From Verrucomicrobiota bacterium (GTDB taxonomy: Bacteria > Verrucomicrobiota > Verrucomicrobiia > Limisphaerales > J093): 64,000 bases of DNA. The notes beneath the pieces are model-generated. The model made no database searches, had not been told where the DNA came from, and worked only from the letters and a program-made list of their open reading frames with translations. Location of the stretch: contig JADJWF010000003.1 of NCBI GenBank assembly GCA_016716505.1, forward strand, positions 620,001 to 684,000. Reading direction: 5' to 3'. Positions 26,032 through 35,504 of this stretch are shown here, piece after piece. Position 1 is the first letter of the stretch; every line of letters starts with the position of its first letter. The position numbers and the translations under genes are program-made.

Positions 26032-28068
26032 TCACCGGGGCAACATCGCCCGAACCCAGCGCTGAAGCCCCACCGCGGGCAGGATCAGTTCCCTCCCACT
26101 CTGGCCAGCGACCGGCTCCCAGCCGGTGGTGTCGGTGCGGGTTTCCCACTGCAGCGGCGCGGTTGGACCGTGGGCTTGGACCACCACCGCGCCGGAATCA
26201 TCTGTCCCCACGTTGAGGAAGAAGGGCAGGCCGGCGGTGGTCAGTGTGGCGTCGTACCGTCCAAGCAAAAGCCGATCGCCTCCGGGAGAAAACGCCATGG
26301 CCAAGCAAGCCCGGCCCACCTCCTCGTCAAATCGGATCACCCGCTCGACCCGGTCGAGCCGCCAGAGCTCCAGGCCCAGGTCGCCGAGCGAAAGCAGGAT
26401 TCCGGAGCGGTCGGGCAGCCAGAGGGCGCGGACGATGTTGGCACCCTCGATCGGCAGAGTTTGATCGTACTCGACCTCACCGCTCGTGAGGTTCCAGCGC
26501 GTCACGCGCCCGGTTGAGCTCAGCAGCCAGAGGCGCGTGCCCGCATCGTGCCATTCGGGCTGGCCGGAGTATTCCGCGCCGAGCGTGGCGAGGACCGTGC
26601 CGTCGTCCACCTGCCAAACCCGCACTGAGCGGTCGGACAGCACCGCCGCCAGCCGTTGGCCGTCGGGCGAAAGCCGCATGGCGCGCAGCCAGTCGTTGCG
26701 CCCCAGTTCGAAACTGCGCTCGACGGTCCAGTCGGCGGTGCGGATCACAAACGGTCCGCCTTCCTGCGGCTGGGCGGCCAACCGGTCCCCGGCGATGCTC
26801 AAGTCCAGTCGCTCCAAGCTCCCGCGCGGGATGGGCACAGTGCGCTCCACTGTGGCGTCGGGCAGTCGGTGGACATCGAGGGTGTTGCCCACGCCCGCGG
26901 TGACCAGCCACTCGCCCGAGGGAGCCAGTGCGAGGGCGCGGCCTATGCTCCCCGGCTTCCACGCGATGCGGCGCTCGCCGGTATCGAGATCGAAAACCGC
27001 CACATGCCCCAGACCAGTGCCCACGGCCACCAGACCGTTGGTCGAAGCGGCCAGGGAATGAACGACGGACGGCAGCGCGGTCAGTTCCTCCGGGCCTTTC
27101 CTTGCCTCGAGATCCCAGAGGCTGATGCCATACTGATGCCCGGCCGCCAAGGTCCGAACGTCCGGCGAGAGAGCGAGGCCCGTTATGCTTTCCGTCAGGC
27201 CGGGCAACGTAAATTCCAGCGCGCCGTCAGCCACGCGCCAAACCCGGACGGGCAGGTCGCGGTGCGCACCCACCAGCCGCGTGGCGTCGGCCGAGAAAGC
27301 CAGGTGAGTGGGCGCTTCGCCCTGCGTGAAGATCTCGCGCACCGTCTCGCCGGTGACCACGTCCAACACCAGCACCCGATTGGTTTCGCTCACGGCCAGC
27401 AGCCGCTGATCGCGGCTTAGAACCGGCGCGGCACCCGGCTTGATGACCCGCTCCCAGAGCAAGCCCGGAGGTTCCAAGCGGGCACGGAACACGGCCTCGA
27501 AATCCGTAGCGACGAATTCATTGCTGCTCACCAACCAACCCAACCAGCCCGCTGGCGCCTGCGGCCGAAAGTCCCGAATGTGTTTTGTCGGCAAAATCTC
27601 TCCGCTGGGCACGTGCCAGCGGAACATCCGCCCGTCTCCCGACGATCCAAGGAGCCAACCGCCGTCCGGCGAGGCGCTCAGGGCCACGAGGGGCAGATTG
27701 GTGTCGGCCAGCGGGAGACGTTGAAGCTCGGCGCCGCTGGGCAATTGACGCAGGACCAAGGCGCGGACCGGGTACCAGCTCATGGTTGCCGCCCAACTTT
27801 CACCCGGCCCGAGGGCGATCAGATCTTCACCCAGGCGTGGTGTCGAGAGGGTTCGCTCCAGCCGCTGCGCGGAGACATTCCAAAGCTTGAGTCCGGCGCC
27901 CGCGGAAAGCAGCCGACCGTCGGCAAGGAACCGCACGGCGCCGGCACCAAATGGATGACCGCCCGCGAGCCAGTGAATGTGCGGCCGCTCGCTGCCCTGC
28001 AGGCCGGCGGCCAGAAGTACCACTGTCCCAAGAATTGCCGCCCGGGACACCGCGGCGGTTGCGCTCAT
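26032..28068 (-). CDS. Secreted WD40/beta-propeller protein
   Basis: 678 aa from ATG 28068 (MSATAAVSRAAILGTVVLLA), a signal peptide; an in-frame start at 28113 adds 15 residues. Repeated WD40-type strands run through the protein: RLLSAGAGLKLWNVSAQRLE, THLAFSADATRLVGAH, LALSPDVRTLAAGHQYGISL, RAMRLSPDGQRLAAVLSDRS. The last ~60 residues (PLQWETRTDTTGWEPVAGQS to QRWVRAMLPR) match the C-terminal module seen on other exported proteins in this window. No enzyme motif; probably a binding scaffold outside the cytoplasm. Confidence 0.8.
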   Translation of the reverse strand: MSATAAVSRAAILGTVVLLAAGLQGSERPHIHWLAGGHPFGAGAVRFLADGRLLSAGAGLKLWNVSAQRLERTLSTPRLGEDLIALGPGESWAATMSWYPVRALVLRQLPSGAELQRLPLADTNLPLVALSASPDGGWLLGSSGDGRMFRWHVPSGEILPTKHIRDFRPQAPAGWLGWLVSSNEFVATDFEAVFRARLEPPGLLWERVIKPGAAPVLSRDQRLLAVSETNRVLVLDVVTGETVREIFTQGEAPTHLAFSADATRLVGAHRDLPVRVWRVADGALEFTLPGLTESITGLALSPDVRTLAAGHQYGISLWDLEARKGPEELTALPSVVHSLAASTNGLVAVGTGLGHVAVFDLDTGERRIAWKPGSIGRALALAPSGEWLVTAGVGNTLDVHRLPDATVERTVPIPRGSLERLDLSIAGDRLAAQPQEGGPFVIRTADWTVERSFELGRNDWLRAMRLSPDGQRLAAVLSDRSVRVWQVDDGTVLATLGAEYSGQPEWHDAGTRLWLLSSTGRVTRWNLTSGEVEYDQTLPIEGANIVRALWLPDRSGILLSLGDLGLELWRLDRVERVIRFDEEVGRACLAMAFSPGGDRLLLGRYDATLTTAGLPFFLNVGTDDSGAVVVQAHGPTAPLQWETRTDTTGWEPVAGQSGRELILPAVGLQRWVRAMLPR

Positions 28069-28391
28069 AACTAATCTTCGGTTGCTGCTGTGAGACGTGA
28101 ACCGGGTAATCACCCCGGGGCTTCCAAGTTCCAGGCAATTAACGCAATGGGCCGTGGGGGTGCAAGCACAGGCGCGGCCTGCGATCCCCTCACAGCAATA
28201 CCCATCCGTCGCCCTGCCAATGGCAAGGAGTGAGCGGCATTTCGCTTGGTGCGCGACCGAACTTTCCCCGGGGCGAGCCGGGACAGCCGCTCAACCGCGT
28301 CCGCAGCGGCAGGCTGGATCGGGTCACGCGGTGTGTAGGTGGCCCGGCATGGTCTCTCAGGCGCGCCAGGTCCTGAATGTTCGGCACAGCG

Positions 28392-28545
28392 TCATCCTGG
28401 CTTGCGCAGGCGATAGAAGCTGCGGCCTCCCTGCAACGGCCCGGCGAACTCGAGGTTCGCGCCGTCGGTCCGGTAGGATAGCGGAATGACTGATCCAGGC
28501 ACGGCAGGGCCGGACAGCGCGTTGGTGACCTCCGCCACCGCCCGC
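28392..28545 (-). pseudogene. Orphan C-terminal module (FYRLRKPG end)
   Basis: The minus strand reads EVTNALSGPAVPGSVIPLSY, then RTDGANLEFAGPLQGG and RSFYRLRKPG before a TGA. This matches the end of the 205-aa protein at 31208 (PPYPTNGSNLQFIEPTPDGS with KFYRLRKP). No start or body precedes it. The rest of the 555-bp gap 28069-28623 holds nothing recognised. Confidence 0.65.
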
Positions 28546-28623
28546 CGAAGGAGACCTTTTCAAAGAGTCGCGACAGTCAGTTAAAAAATTGTCGAGTCGC
28601 CTTAGCTGTTGCGGCCTCCGCTT

Positions 28624-31197
28624 ATGCCGCAGTCAATTCACCCACGGGCGCGTTGCACAACCGCACTCATCATCCACCTGCTCGCCGCCGGCCTGGTTTG
28701 GTGGGCTGGAACCCTCGCCAGCCTTGCCGATCTGCCGGCACCCTGGCGCTTTGTCACCGCCCTGCCGCAGGGCAACGACTTGCTCGCGGCGTGGTCGCCG
28801 GGGCCGGATCAACTGTTCGCCGGCGGTCACGGCGGCGTGCTCCTGCACTGGAACGGGTCACGGTGGTCCCGCCTGGCGACGCCCACCCAAAAGACCATCT
28901 TTGGCATCCACGGCCGCTCGGCGACGGACTTCTGGGTGGTGGGGGGAGACCCCTACACGGATGTACCCACCAATCGCTGTTTGATCCTCCACTACAACGG
29001 CACCTCGTGGAAGGAACACGCCGCGCCGCAGTTTGGCGGTTACACCTACCCCTTCAATGCCGTCCACGCCGTCGCCACCAATGACGTCTGGGCCACCCAA
29101 GATGGCGGCACTTTTCTGGCAAACTACAACGGCACCAAGTGGGATTGGGTGTCGGTGCCTCTGGCGGTCGAGGGCGTGTTCCGGGCGGTGACCGCACTGG
29201 GTCCGGACCACCTCTACGTGGCGGGCACGCACGGCCAGATCCTGCATCGCGATCGCGGCGTCTGGAAACTGGAGCGGAAGACGGAAACCGGCGGTTTCTC
29301 GACCAGCATCCTCAAGGCGCTCTGGGCACACAGCCCGGAAGACGTCTTCGCCGCCGGCAACTGGACCCAGTTCCTCAAGCGCCAGGCCGACGGTACCTGG
29401 ACACAATTGCCCGTCGGCCCCAGCCAGCCCTTCGGCTTTGGCTTTCTCAACGTCTGGGGTGCGTCCCCCACGAACCTCTACCTGTTCGACGCCCAGGGTG
29501 TGTTTCACTCCGACGGACTCCACCCTGCCACGCGCACGAACTACGAGCTTTCCATGCGCCGGCAGTGGTATGCGGCGTGCGGCGCCGGCGACCGCCTGTA
29601 TGGGGTGGGGCCGGCCGGCGTGGCGCACGAGTATCTCCTCGACGGCACAGGCGGAGGCGTGTTGTCGCCCCTGACCGTGGGCGGCAGCGCGGAACTGGAG
29701 CTGATCTTCAACGGCGCAGCGGCCTGCGGGGAGCGCGGGCTGATTGCCTACGGCACGTCCTTTGCGCAGTCGGGCGCCTCCCCCTTGTGGTACCTGGAGG
29801 GCGCCTTTGCCCAACGTTGGCCGGCTCTGCCTCCCGGCATGAGCAGCCAGACCGCCGTCAAGGCCGTCATCGCCGCCGACCTGCGGGACATCATCATCGC
29901 CTGGGAGAACCTTTCAGACTGGGGACGCGGTGTGCATCGGTGGAACGGCGAAACCTGGCAGGCCATGCCCGGCGCCGAAGGAACGGTGACCTTCAGCCGT
30001 TCGCCCACAGGACGCCTGTTCGCTGCCGCCCCCTTCCGCGTGCAGTTTTGGAACGGCTCCAACAATTGGACGCTCAGTTACACCGTTCCTCCCGACCAGC
30101 CGGAGACCCTCCTCAACGCGCTGTGGGCCAAAGCCGACAACGAAATCTTCGTGGGCACGCGTAATGGCAAGGTGCTCCGCTTCGACGGCGCAAGCTGGAA
30201 GACGGAACCCACGCCCTCGACGGACGCGATCACGGGCATCGCCGGCACCGCCACAGACACCTACGCCGTGGGCGAACACGGCCTGGCTTGGCGGCGGGTG
30301 GGCGCCTCCTGGCAGCAACTCGCCGGCGTCGCCCTCAAACCAGAGGAGCACTTCACCGCCCTCGCCGTCGGTCCGGACGGCGTGTACGCCGCACAACGCA
30401 CACCGGCCCTTTACACGGGCGGCGGCTTGGGGCGCATCTGGCGGTTTCAAGGCCCGACCGCCACACTCGTGGTGGCGGGACTCTCACAGCCCCTGGAAGG
30501 GCTGGTCCGCAGCGGCACGGGGCATTTGATGGGCATCGCGCCGCGCGATTTCATCATCACCACGGCCCCGGACGACGGCGCCCCCACCCTGCAACGCCTG
30601 AACCTCGACCAGACCGGCTGGCAAGCTGTGGGTGACACCGGCGTGTCGCTTCGCGTCGGGGAACCGTCGAACCTGCGGCCGGTGGTGGCTGTGCTACGCA
30701 TCCACCAGCCCCTGCCCCTGGACGAGACCTTGGCGGCTTACGGCGAGCACTGGCTCATCCTCGAGGACCGCTTCCGCGCTGGCACGTCGGTGCCGCCGAT
30801 GTACGTGCTGGTGCATTACGACCCGACAAAACTGTCCCCGGAATTATCCTCAGCGTCGTTGAGTCTCTACCGCGTCGGCGGCAGCAAGACCGAGGTGGCC
30901 GCCGTCACGGACCCGCTCGCCCACACCCTCACCACCCTCGAGCCGTCGGACTTTTCAGCGTGGACCATTGGGCGCGCCAGCCAGCCAGTGGCGCTTACGG
31001 CCGCGCGCGCCGCCGCTGGCCAGATTACGATCGCCTGGCCCTCAACTGCTGCCGGTTTCAAGCTGATTTCCGCCAGCGAACTGGGGCCCGCGGTCACTTG
31101 GACACCGGTCACTGCGCCGCTAACCACGAATGGCGCATTTATCTCGGTCACCCTCGATGCAGCGTCAGACCAGAGGTTTTTCCGCCTGGTCAAGTAA
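28624..31197 (+). CDS. Large secreted beta-propeller protein
   Basis: 857 aa from ATG 28624 (MPQSIHPRARCTTALIIHLL); a TTG at 28609 is also in frame. Signal peptide, then repeated propeller strands with AW/W-S-G motifs: NDLLAAWSPGPDQLFAGGHG, VHAVATNDVWATQDGG, LKALWAHSPEDVFAAGNW, LNALWAKADNEIFVGTRN, ITGIAGTATDTYAVGEHG. This spacing suggests two propellers. The end (GFKLISASELGPAVTWTPV to SDQRFFRLVK) is the same C-terminal module as in the neighbouring exported proteins. It is the only plus-strand gene in the 26-47 kb secreted block. Function unknown. Confidence 0.8.
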   Translation: MPQSIHPRARCTTALIIHLLAAGLVWWAGTLASLADLPAPWRFVTALPQGNDLLAAWSPGPDQLFAGGHGGVLLHWNGSRWSRLATPTQKTIFGIHGRSATDFWVVGGDPYTDVPTNRCLILHYNGTSWKEHAAPQFGGYTYPFNAVHAVATNDVWATQDGGTFLANYNGTKWDWVSVPLAVEGVFRAVTALGPDHLYVAGTHGQILHRDRGVWKLERKTETGGFSTSILKALWAHSPEDVFAAGNWTQFLKRQADGTWTQLPVGPSQPFGFGFLNVWGASPTNLYLFDAQGVFHSDGLHPATRTNYELSMRRQWYAACGAGDRLYGVGPAGVAHEYLLDGTGGGVLSPLTVGGSAELELIFNGAAACGERGLIAYGTSFAQSGASPLWYLEGAFAQRWPALPPGMSSQTAVKAVIAADLRDIIIAWENLSDWGRGVHRWNGETWQAMPGAEGTVTFSRSPTGRLFAAAPFRVQFWNGSNNWTLSYTVPPDQPETLLNALWAKADNEIFVGTRNGKVLRFDGASWKTEPTPSTDAITGIAGTATDTYAVGEHGLAWRRVGASWQQLAGVALKPEEHFTALAVGPDGVYAAQRTPALYTGGGLGRIWRFQGPTATLVVAGLSQPLEGLVRSGTGHLMGIAPRDFIITTAPDDGAPTLQRLNLDQTGWQAVGDTGVSLRVGEPSNLRPVVAVLRIHQPLPLDETLAAYGEHWLILEDRFRAGTSVPPMYVLVHYDPTKLSPELSSASLSLYRVGGSKTEVAAVTDPLAHTLTTLEPSDFSAWTIGRASQPVALTAARAAAGQITIAWPSTAAGFKLISASELGPAVTWTPVTAPLTTNGAFISVTLDAASDQRFFRLVK

Positions 31198-31207
31198 CAC
31201 CGCCCAC

Positions 31208-31825
31208 TCAAGGCTTGCGCAGGCGATAGAACTTGCTGCCGTCCGGCGTCGGCTCGATGAACTGGAGGTTCGATCCGTTGGTCGGGTAGGGTGGAGGAAT
31301 CACTGGCCACGGCGCGGCCACGCTGGGCAGCACATTGGTCGCCTCCAATACCCAGCCTTCTGCCCCGGCCAGGGGCCAGGAAACCACCACGGTGTTGGTG
31401 ACAGTGCGGAACACCGTCAGATACGGCGCGCCGGGCGTTTGCACCGCGGCAATCACGCTCCAAAACCCGCCGATCAGCGTGAACGGCCCGCCGCTGACCA
31501 CCGGCCCTGCGTCGAGCTGGCCGATGGTGCCGGTGACGCTGTAAACGCCGCCGGTGCTGGTGCCCCCGCCGCCGTCCACGGTCCACCAGTCGAGCGCGAA
31601 CTGGGCGGTGGCGGCCGGTGGCCCGCTGAGCGCCAAGAGCAGGAAGGCACACAGGAGCGCGCAGCGTGTGGCGTGCGCCGCCCTGGCGGCGCTTTGCAAG
31701 CTAAAGCGCAAAAGCGGCGGCCCGCCGCCGCACTCCAAAACGCTGCCGCGCCTGTCCGCCCGGAATGCGGTTTTCGGGCTTGGGATTTGTCTCGGAATGC
31801 GAGCTTCGGATGGCGGAGTTTTCAT
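31208..31825 (-). CDS. Small secreted partner protein of the S74 cassette (copy A)
   Basis: 205 aa. A long N-terminal leader (MKTPPSEARIPRQIPSPKTA, then LECGGGPPLLRFSLQSAARA) precedes a real export signal (ALLCAFLLLALSGPPAATAQ). Mature part: FALDWWTVDGGGGTS, GGVYSVTGTIGQLDAG, FTLIGGFWSVIAAVQT, then a C-terminal module ending FYRLRKP. It starts 13 bp after the S74 protein gene with GGAGG 8 nt before the ATG, so the two are cotranscribed. Near-identical genes follow the S74 proteins at 35485 and 44708. The leader is encoded by what looks like an intergenic repeat. Confidence 0.8.
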   Translation of the reverse strand: MKTPPSEARIPRQIPSPKTAFRADRRGSVLECGGGPPLLRFSLQSAARAAHATRCALLCAFLLLALSGPPAATAQFALDWWTVDGGGGTSTGGVYSVTGTIGQLDAGPVVSGGPFTLIGGFWSVIAAVQTPGAPYLTVFRTVTNTVVVSWPLAGAEGWVLEATNVLPSVAAPWPVIPPPYPTNGSNLQFIEPTPDGSKFYRLRKP

Positions 31826-31838
31826 AGAGGACCTCCGT

Positions 31839-34790
31839 TCACTTGAGGAGTTGCCGGACCAGTTGCTTGAGTTCCGTCAGTTCGCACCGCAATGCGGCAT
31901 TCTCGGCGTCCCGCCGTTTCAACTCGGCTCGAGTCTCCTCGATCTTCTGGTTCAACCCCTGGATCGCCGCCAGGGCCACGCCGTCGGCGTCCACGGTGGC
32001 GATGTGTTTGTCGTCTGTTCCCAAGCCGAAGGCGGCGTGGAAGTCTTGCGCCGTCGGTCCCACGTGTTGGGTTGCTGCGTCTCCTTTGAAGTTCCAGCGC
32101 GTGATGGGCAGCGCGGCCACTTTCTCCAGCACTTCCTGACTGTCCACGGCGGTGAAGTTCTCTTTGGCCGCCCGGTCACTCGCCTGGCTCAAGGTGCCGG
32201 TAATCGCCAGGTTGCCGGACTGGTCCACCGTGGCCAGCGGGGTGTAGGTGCCGTCCAGCGCGTATTTGCCGATGCGCACGGTCTTGCCGCCCAGCGCGGG
32301 CATGCCCAGCACCAGGCTGTGGGCCTCCATGTAGAGGCCCCAGCGGCCATGGCCCCGCTTGCTGGGCGGCGCGGTGGTGTCGAAGGGATCCCAACCGCGG
32401 GTGATGAGCGGGGTGTCCGCTGCGCTCAGGGCGATGCCGGGGCCAGAGCCCGTGTCCACGCGCACGCCGCCGGTGGCGCGCAGATTGAACTGGTTGTTGC
32501 GGGTCGAAGCGAAGTCAGCATCGGTCGAGTCGGCCCAAACGAAGGCGCCGGTGTGGTGGGCCTTGGCGCGGCGGCCGGCGGCGAGCGCGTAATTGGTGGC
32601 GCTATTTTCATATCCGCCCGGAATGGTCGCGAAGTCGGCGTTGGGCTGAATCGCGTTGAAGCTGCCCCCGCCGATGGTGGCGAAGTCGGCACTGGTCTCA
32701 ATCGTGTTGTCTGCGCCCCCGCCGATGGTGGCGCAAATGGTGTGGGGCTGAATCTTGTGGTACTCGCCCCCGCCGATGGTCGCCGCGTAGGCGTTGGTCT
32801 GAATCGTGTTGTTGTAGCCCGCGCCGATGGTCGCCGCGTAGGCGTTGGTGTGAATCGTGTTCCAGTAGCCCCCGCCGATGGTGCCGTAGGGGCCGAAAAC
32901 GGCATTGGGGTAACCAAGGGACCCGCCCCCGCCGATGGTCGAACCCCACACCCCGGCCGCAATGAAGTTGTCGGGATGACCGCCGATCAGATTGGGACTG
33001 TCCGGATGCGGCTGCAGCCGTAGCGCCCGTTGCCCGTTGACCCGCAACTCCAGCGGCTGATTGTCCGTGGTGCCGACAAAGTGCGCGCCCGGGGTGGTGC
33101 CCGCATTGCCGGTGGCACGCCAGAAGGTGATGTTGAAACTGCCGGCATTGACGTCCGCCGCCTGCACCGTGCCGTCGGCGATCTTGGCGCTGGTCACGGC
33201 GCCCGAGGCCAGCGCGGCTTCACTGACACTCCCGGCGGCCAGCGCCGCGCCGCTCAAGCCCGTCAAGCCCGCCCCATTACCGCTGAAACCGCTCGCCGTC
33301 ACCGTGCCCGCCACGTGCAGGGCGGATTGCGGGTTGTTTGTGCCAATGCCCACGCCACCGCCGGCACGGATCAGGAACTGGTTGGCTTTGGTGGAGACAA
33401 AGTCCGCGTCCGTCGCATCCGCCCACACAAAGCTGCCATCGTGAATGGCCTTGGCCCGGCGTCCTGCCGCAAAGCTTTCCGCGCCCCCGGCCAAGTTGTT
33501 TCGTCCACCCGGCACGGTGGCGTAGCTGTTCGTGGCAGCGTTGTCTCGCCCTCCCCCAATGGTGGTCCATTCGTGAGTCGCTTGGTTGAAGGAACCTCCG
33601 GCCACGGTGGCGAAGGGCGCACCCCCAAGGTTGTTCCATCCCCCGCCGATGGTCGCCTGCCGCGCGCTGTTCTGGATCGTGTTCTGCCAGCCCCCGGCGA
33701 CGGTCGCGGCGTCCGCGTTGGTCAGAATGGTGTTCGCCCAGCCCCCGCCAATGCTCGCCGAGAAGGCGTTGGTCCCGATCCGGTTGTAACCGCCGCCGCC
33801 GATCGTTGCATTGGTGGCGCCAAAGAAAATGAAGTTGAACTCGCCCCCGCCGATGGTGGCTTGTATGGCTTGGGGATAAATCGAATTGAGCGACCCGCCA
33901 CCGATGGTGGCGAGCGCAGCTCCAGTCTGAATCGAGTTGCCCATCCCTCCGCCAACGGTTCCGGCGTTGGCCCACGGCTGGATCGTGCTGCCCCCGCCCC
34001 CGCCGATGGTTCCGAAGTGGGCCAGCACACTGTTCGTGTAGGGATAGTTCCAAAAATCAGCCGCGCCGCCGCCGCCGATGGTCGCCCCCACCACCCCGGT
34101 TCCGACGACGTTGACCGACGATCCGCCGACAAGATTGGGCGCGTCTCCTTCGGTTGGCTCAACGCGCAGCACGCGACGGTTGTTAGCTTTGATTTCCACG
34201 GGCTGATTGTCCGTCGTGCCCAGGAAATGCGTCCCCGGCGTCGTGCCCGCGTTGCCGGTGGCCCGCCAGAAGGTCGTGTTGAAACTGGCCGCGTTCACGT
34301 CCGCCGCCTGCACCGCGCCTTCGGCGATCTTGTCGGAGGTGACGGCGTTGGCTTGGAGGCTGGCGTTGCCCACGCCGCCGGCGGCGACGCCTAAGGCGTT
34401 GTCGGCCGTCCCGGCGTTGACCGCATGGAGCGCGTGGGGCGTGGGCGTAAGCGGCTGGCGGGGGCTAAGCGTGGTGAATGAGGCCCCGCCGTTGGTGCGC
34501 ACGGCAATCTCCAACCAGCGCGCCTCGCCGGCAAAAACGCCCCGGCCGAAGTCCAGCGTGACGGTGAACAGACCGTGGGACACGTCCACCGCGCTGTTGG
34601 TGATCGGCTCGGCGAGGGGACTGCCCCCGCCGGCCACGGCGTAGATCGTGAACCGCAAATCGTAAATGCCGTTGGCGGGCTGGCCGCCGTCTGTGAGGCG
34701 GCCTTGGTAGGTGAAGGCCGTGCCCAAAGGCGCGGCGTGGGTGAGACTGCTCAGGACGCAGAGCAGCACGGTCAGGCGGATCGTGTTCAT
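31839..34790 (-). CDS. Exported trimeric spike-like protein with IGGG repeats and C-terminal S74 self-cleaving chaperone (copy A)
   Basis: 983 aa from ATG 34790 (MNTIRLTVLLCVLSSLTHAA), a signal peptide; a TTG at 34811 is also in frame. The N-terminal domain is APLGTAFTYQGRLTDGGQPA. Then two blocks of left-handed beta-roll-like repeats of the pattern ATIGGG..N.I..NA (about 10 and 7 copies), separated by a duplicated linker (TFWRATGNAGTTPG occurs twice). The C-terminus is a peptidase S74/intramolecular chaperone domain: the Ser-Lys motif SDRAAKENF, HVGPTAQDFHAAFGLG and a closing coiled coil ending LKQLVRQLLK. S74 domains drive trimer folding of phage tail spikes and then cut themselves off. Likely a surface fibre or adhesin. 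Confidence 0.82.
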   Translation of the reverse strand: MNTIRLTVLLCVLSSLTHAAPLGTAFTYQGRLTDGGQPANGIYDLRFTIYAVAGGGSPLAEPITNSAVDVSHGLFTVTLDFGRGVFAGEARWLEIAVRTNGGASFTTLSPRQPLTPTPHALHAVNAGTADNALGVAAGGVGNASLQANAVTSDKIAEGAVQAADVNAASFNTTFWRATGNAGTTPGTHFLGTTDNQPVEIKANNRRVLRVEPTEGDAPNLVGGSSVNVVGTGVVGATIGGGGAADFWNYPYTNSVLAHFGTIGGGGGSTIQPWANAGTVGGGMGNSIQTGAALATIGGGSLNSIYPQAIQATIGGGEFNFIFFGATNATIGGGGYNRIGTNAFSASIGGGWANTILTNADAATVAGGWQNTIQNSARQATIGGGWNNLGGAPFATVAGGSFNQATHEWTTIGGGRDNAATNSYATVPGGRNNLAGGAESFAAGRRAKAIHDGSFVWADATDADFVSTKANQFLIRAGGGVGIGTNNPQSALHVAGTVTASGFSGNGAGLTGLSGAALAAGSVSEAALASGAVTSAKIADGTVQAADVNAGSFNITFWRATGNAGTTPGAHFVGTTDNQPLELRVNGQRALRLQPHPDSPNLIGGHPDNFIAAGVWGSTIGGGGSLGYPNAVFGPYGTIGGGYWNTIHTNAYAATIGAGYNNTIQTNAYAATIGGGEYHKIQPHTICATIGGGADNTIETSADFATIGGGSFNAIQPNADFATIPGGYENSATNYALAAGRRAKAHHTGAFVWADSTDADFASTRNNQFNLRATGGVRVDTGSGPGIALSAADTPLITRGWDPFDTTAPPSKRGHGRWGLYMEAHSLVLGMPALGGKTVRIGKYALDGTYTPLATVDQSGNLAITGTLSQASDRAAKENFTAVDSQEVLEKVAALPITRWNFKGDAATQHVGPTAQDFHAAFGLGTDDKHIATVDADGVALAAIQGLNQKIEETRAELKRRDAENAALRCELTELKQLVRQLLK

Positions 34791-35504
34791 AGGATGAATG
34801 GCGGCTGACAATTACGGAGGCTCCCGGCCAGCCGTGGGCCGGCCAGGTCGGCACCGGGGTCGAAAGGAGGGCGCGAATTTCACGGACGATGCAGGCGATA
34901 GAATTTCGTCGGGCCGGCGGCGGGGACGACAACGGGATTCGTCGCGCCGCTGGGGGAATTGGTCCAACCGGCGGGCGCCAGACCAGGGCTTTCCTGCAGG
35001 ACAAAGCCGGGCGTGGCGGGTGTCCACGAAATCGTGGCGACGCCCGGCCCGGAAGCCACGATGGTCAGGTACGGCGCGTGGGGGATCTGCACCGCGACGG
35101 CGAAGGCCCAGAAGCCGCCGGTGAGGGTGAAGTTCCCGCCGCTCATGGCCCCGGCGTCCGGCTGGCGGGCGGGTGCCGCTGATCGAATAGACGCCGCCTG
35201 TGCTCGTCCCGCCGCCGCCGTCGGTTGTCCACCAGTCGAGCGCGAACTGGGCGGTGGCGGCCGGTGGCCCGCTGAGCGCCAAGAGCAGGAAGGCACACAG
35301 GAGCGCGCGGCGTGTGGCGTGCGCCGCCCTGGCGGCGCTTTGCAAGCTAAAGCGCAAAAGCGGCGGCCCGCCGCCGCACTCCAAAACGCTGCCGCGCCTG
35401 TCCGCCCGCGATGCGGTTTTCGGGCTTGGGATTTGTCTCGGAATGTGAGCTTCGGATGGCGGAGTTTTCATAGAGGACCTCCGTTCACTTGAGGAGTTGC
35501 CGGA
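34715..35504. repeat. Long direct repeat, copy 1
   Basis: Nearly identical to 43939-44728. It covers the 5' end of one spike gene, the intergenic sequence, the whole small partner gene and the 3' end of the next S74 gene. The copies differ by scattered substitutions and a local change at about 35164-35172 that adds one base here. Same orientation, about 9.2 kb apart. Confidence 0.85.
34880..35471 (-). pseudogene. Small secreted partner protein of the S74 cassette (copy B, frameshifted)
   Basis: Starts like copy C (MKTPPSEAHIPRQIPSPKTA, signal region, FALDWWTTDGGGGTS, GGVYSISGT) and then loses frame: the correct sequence continues in another frame as QPDAGAMSGGNFTLTGGFWA to FYRLHRP, ending at 34880. 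The change is at 35164-35172, where GCGGGCGGG replaces GCCAAGGG of the intact copy at 44104. Only this copy is broken. It follows the S74 gene at 35485 with the same 13-bp gap. Confidence 0.8.

Noticed and set aside
31554..34394. Long plus-strand open frames over the spike genes
   Set aside because: Opposite strand of IGGG repeats; repetitive DNA keeps several frames open.
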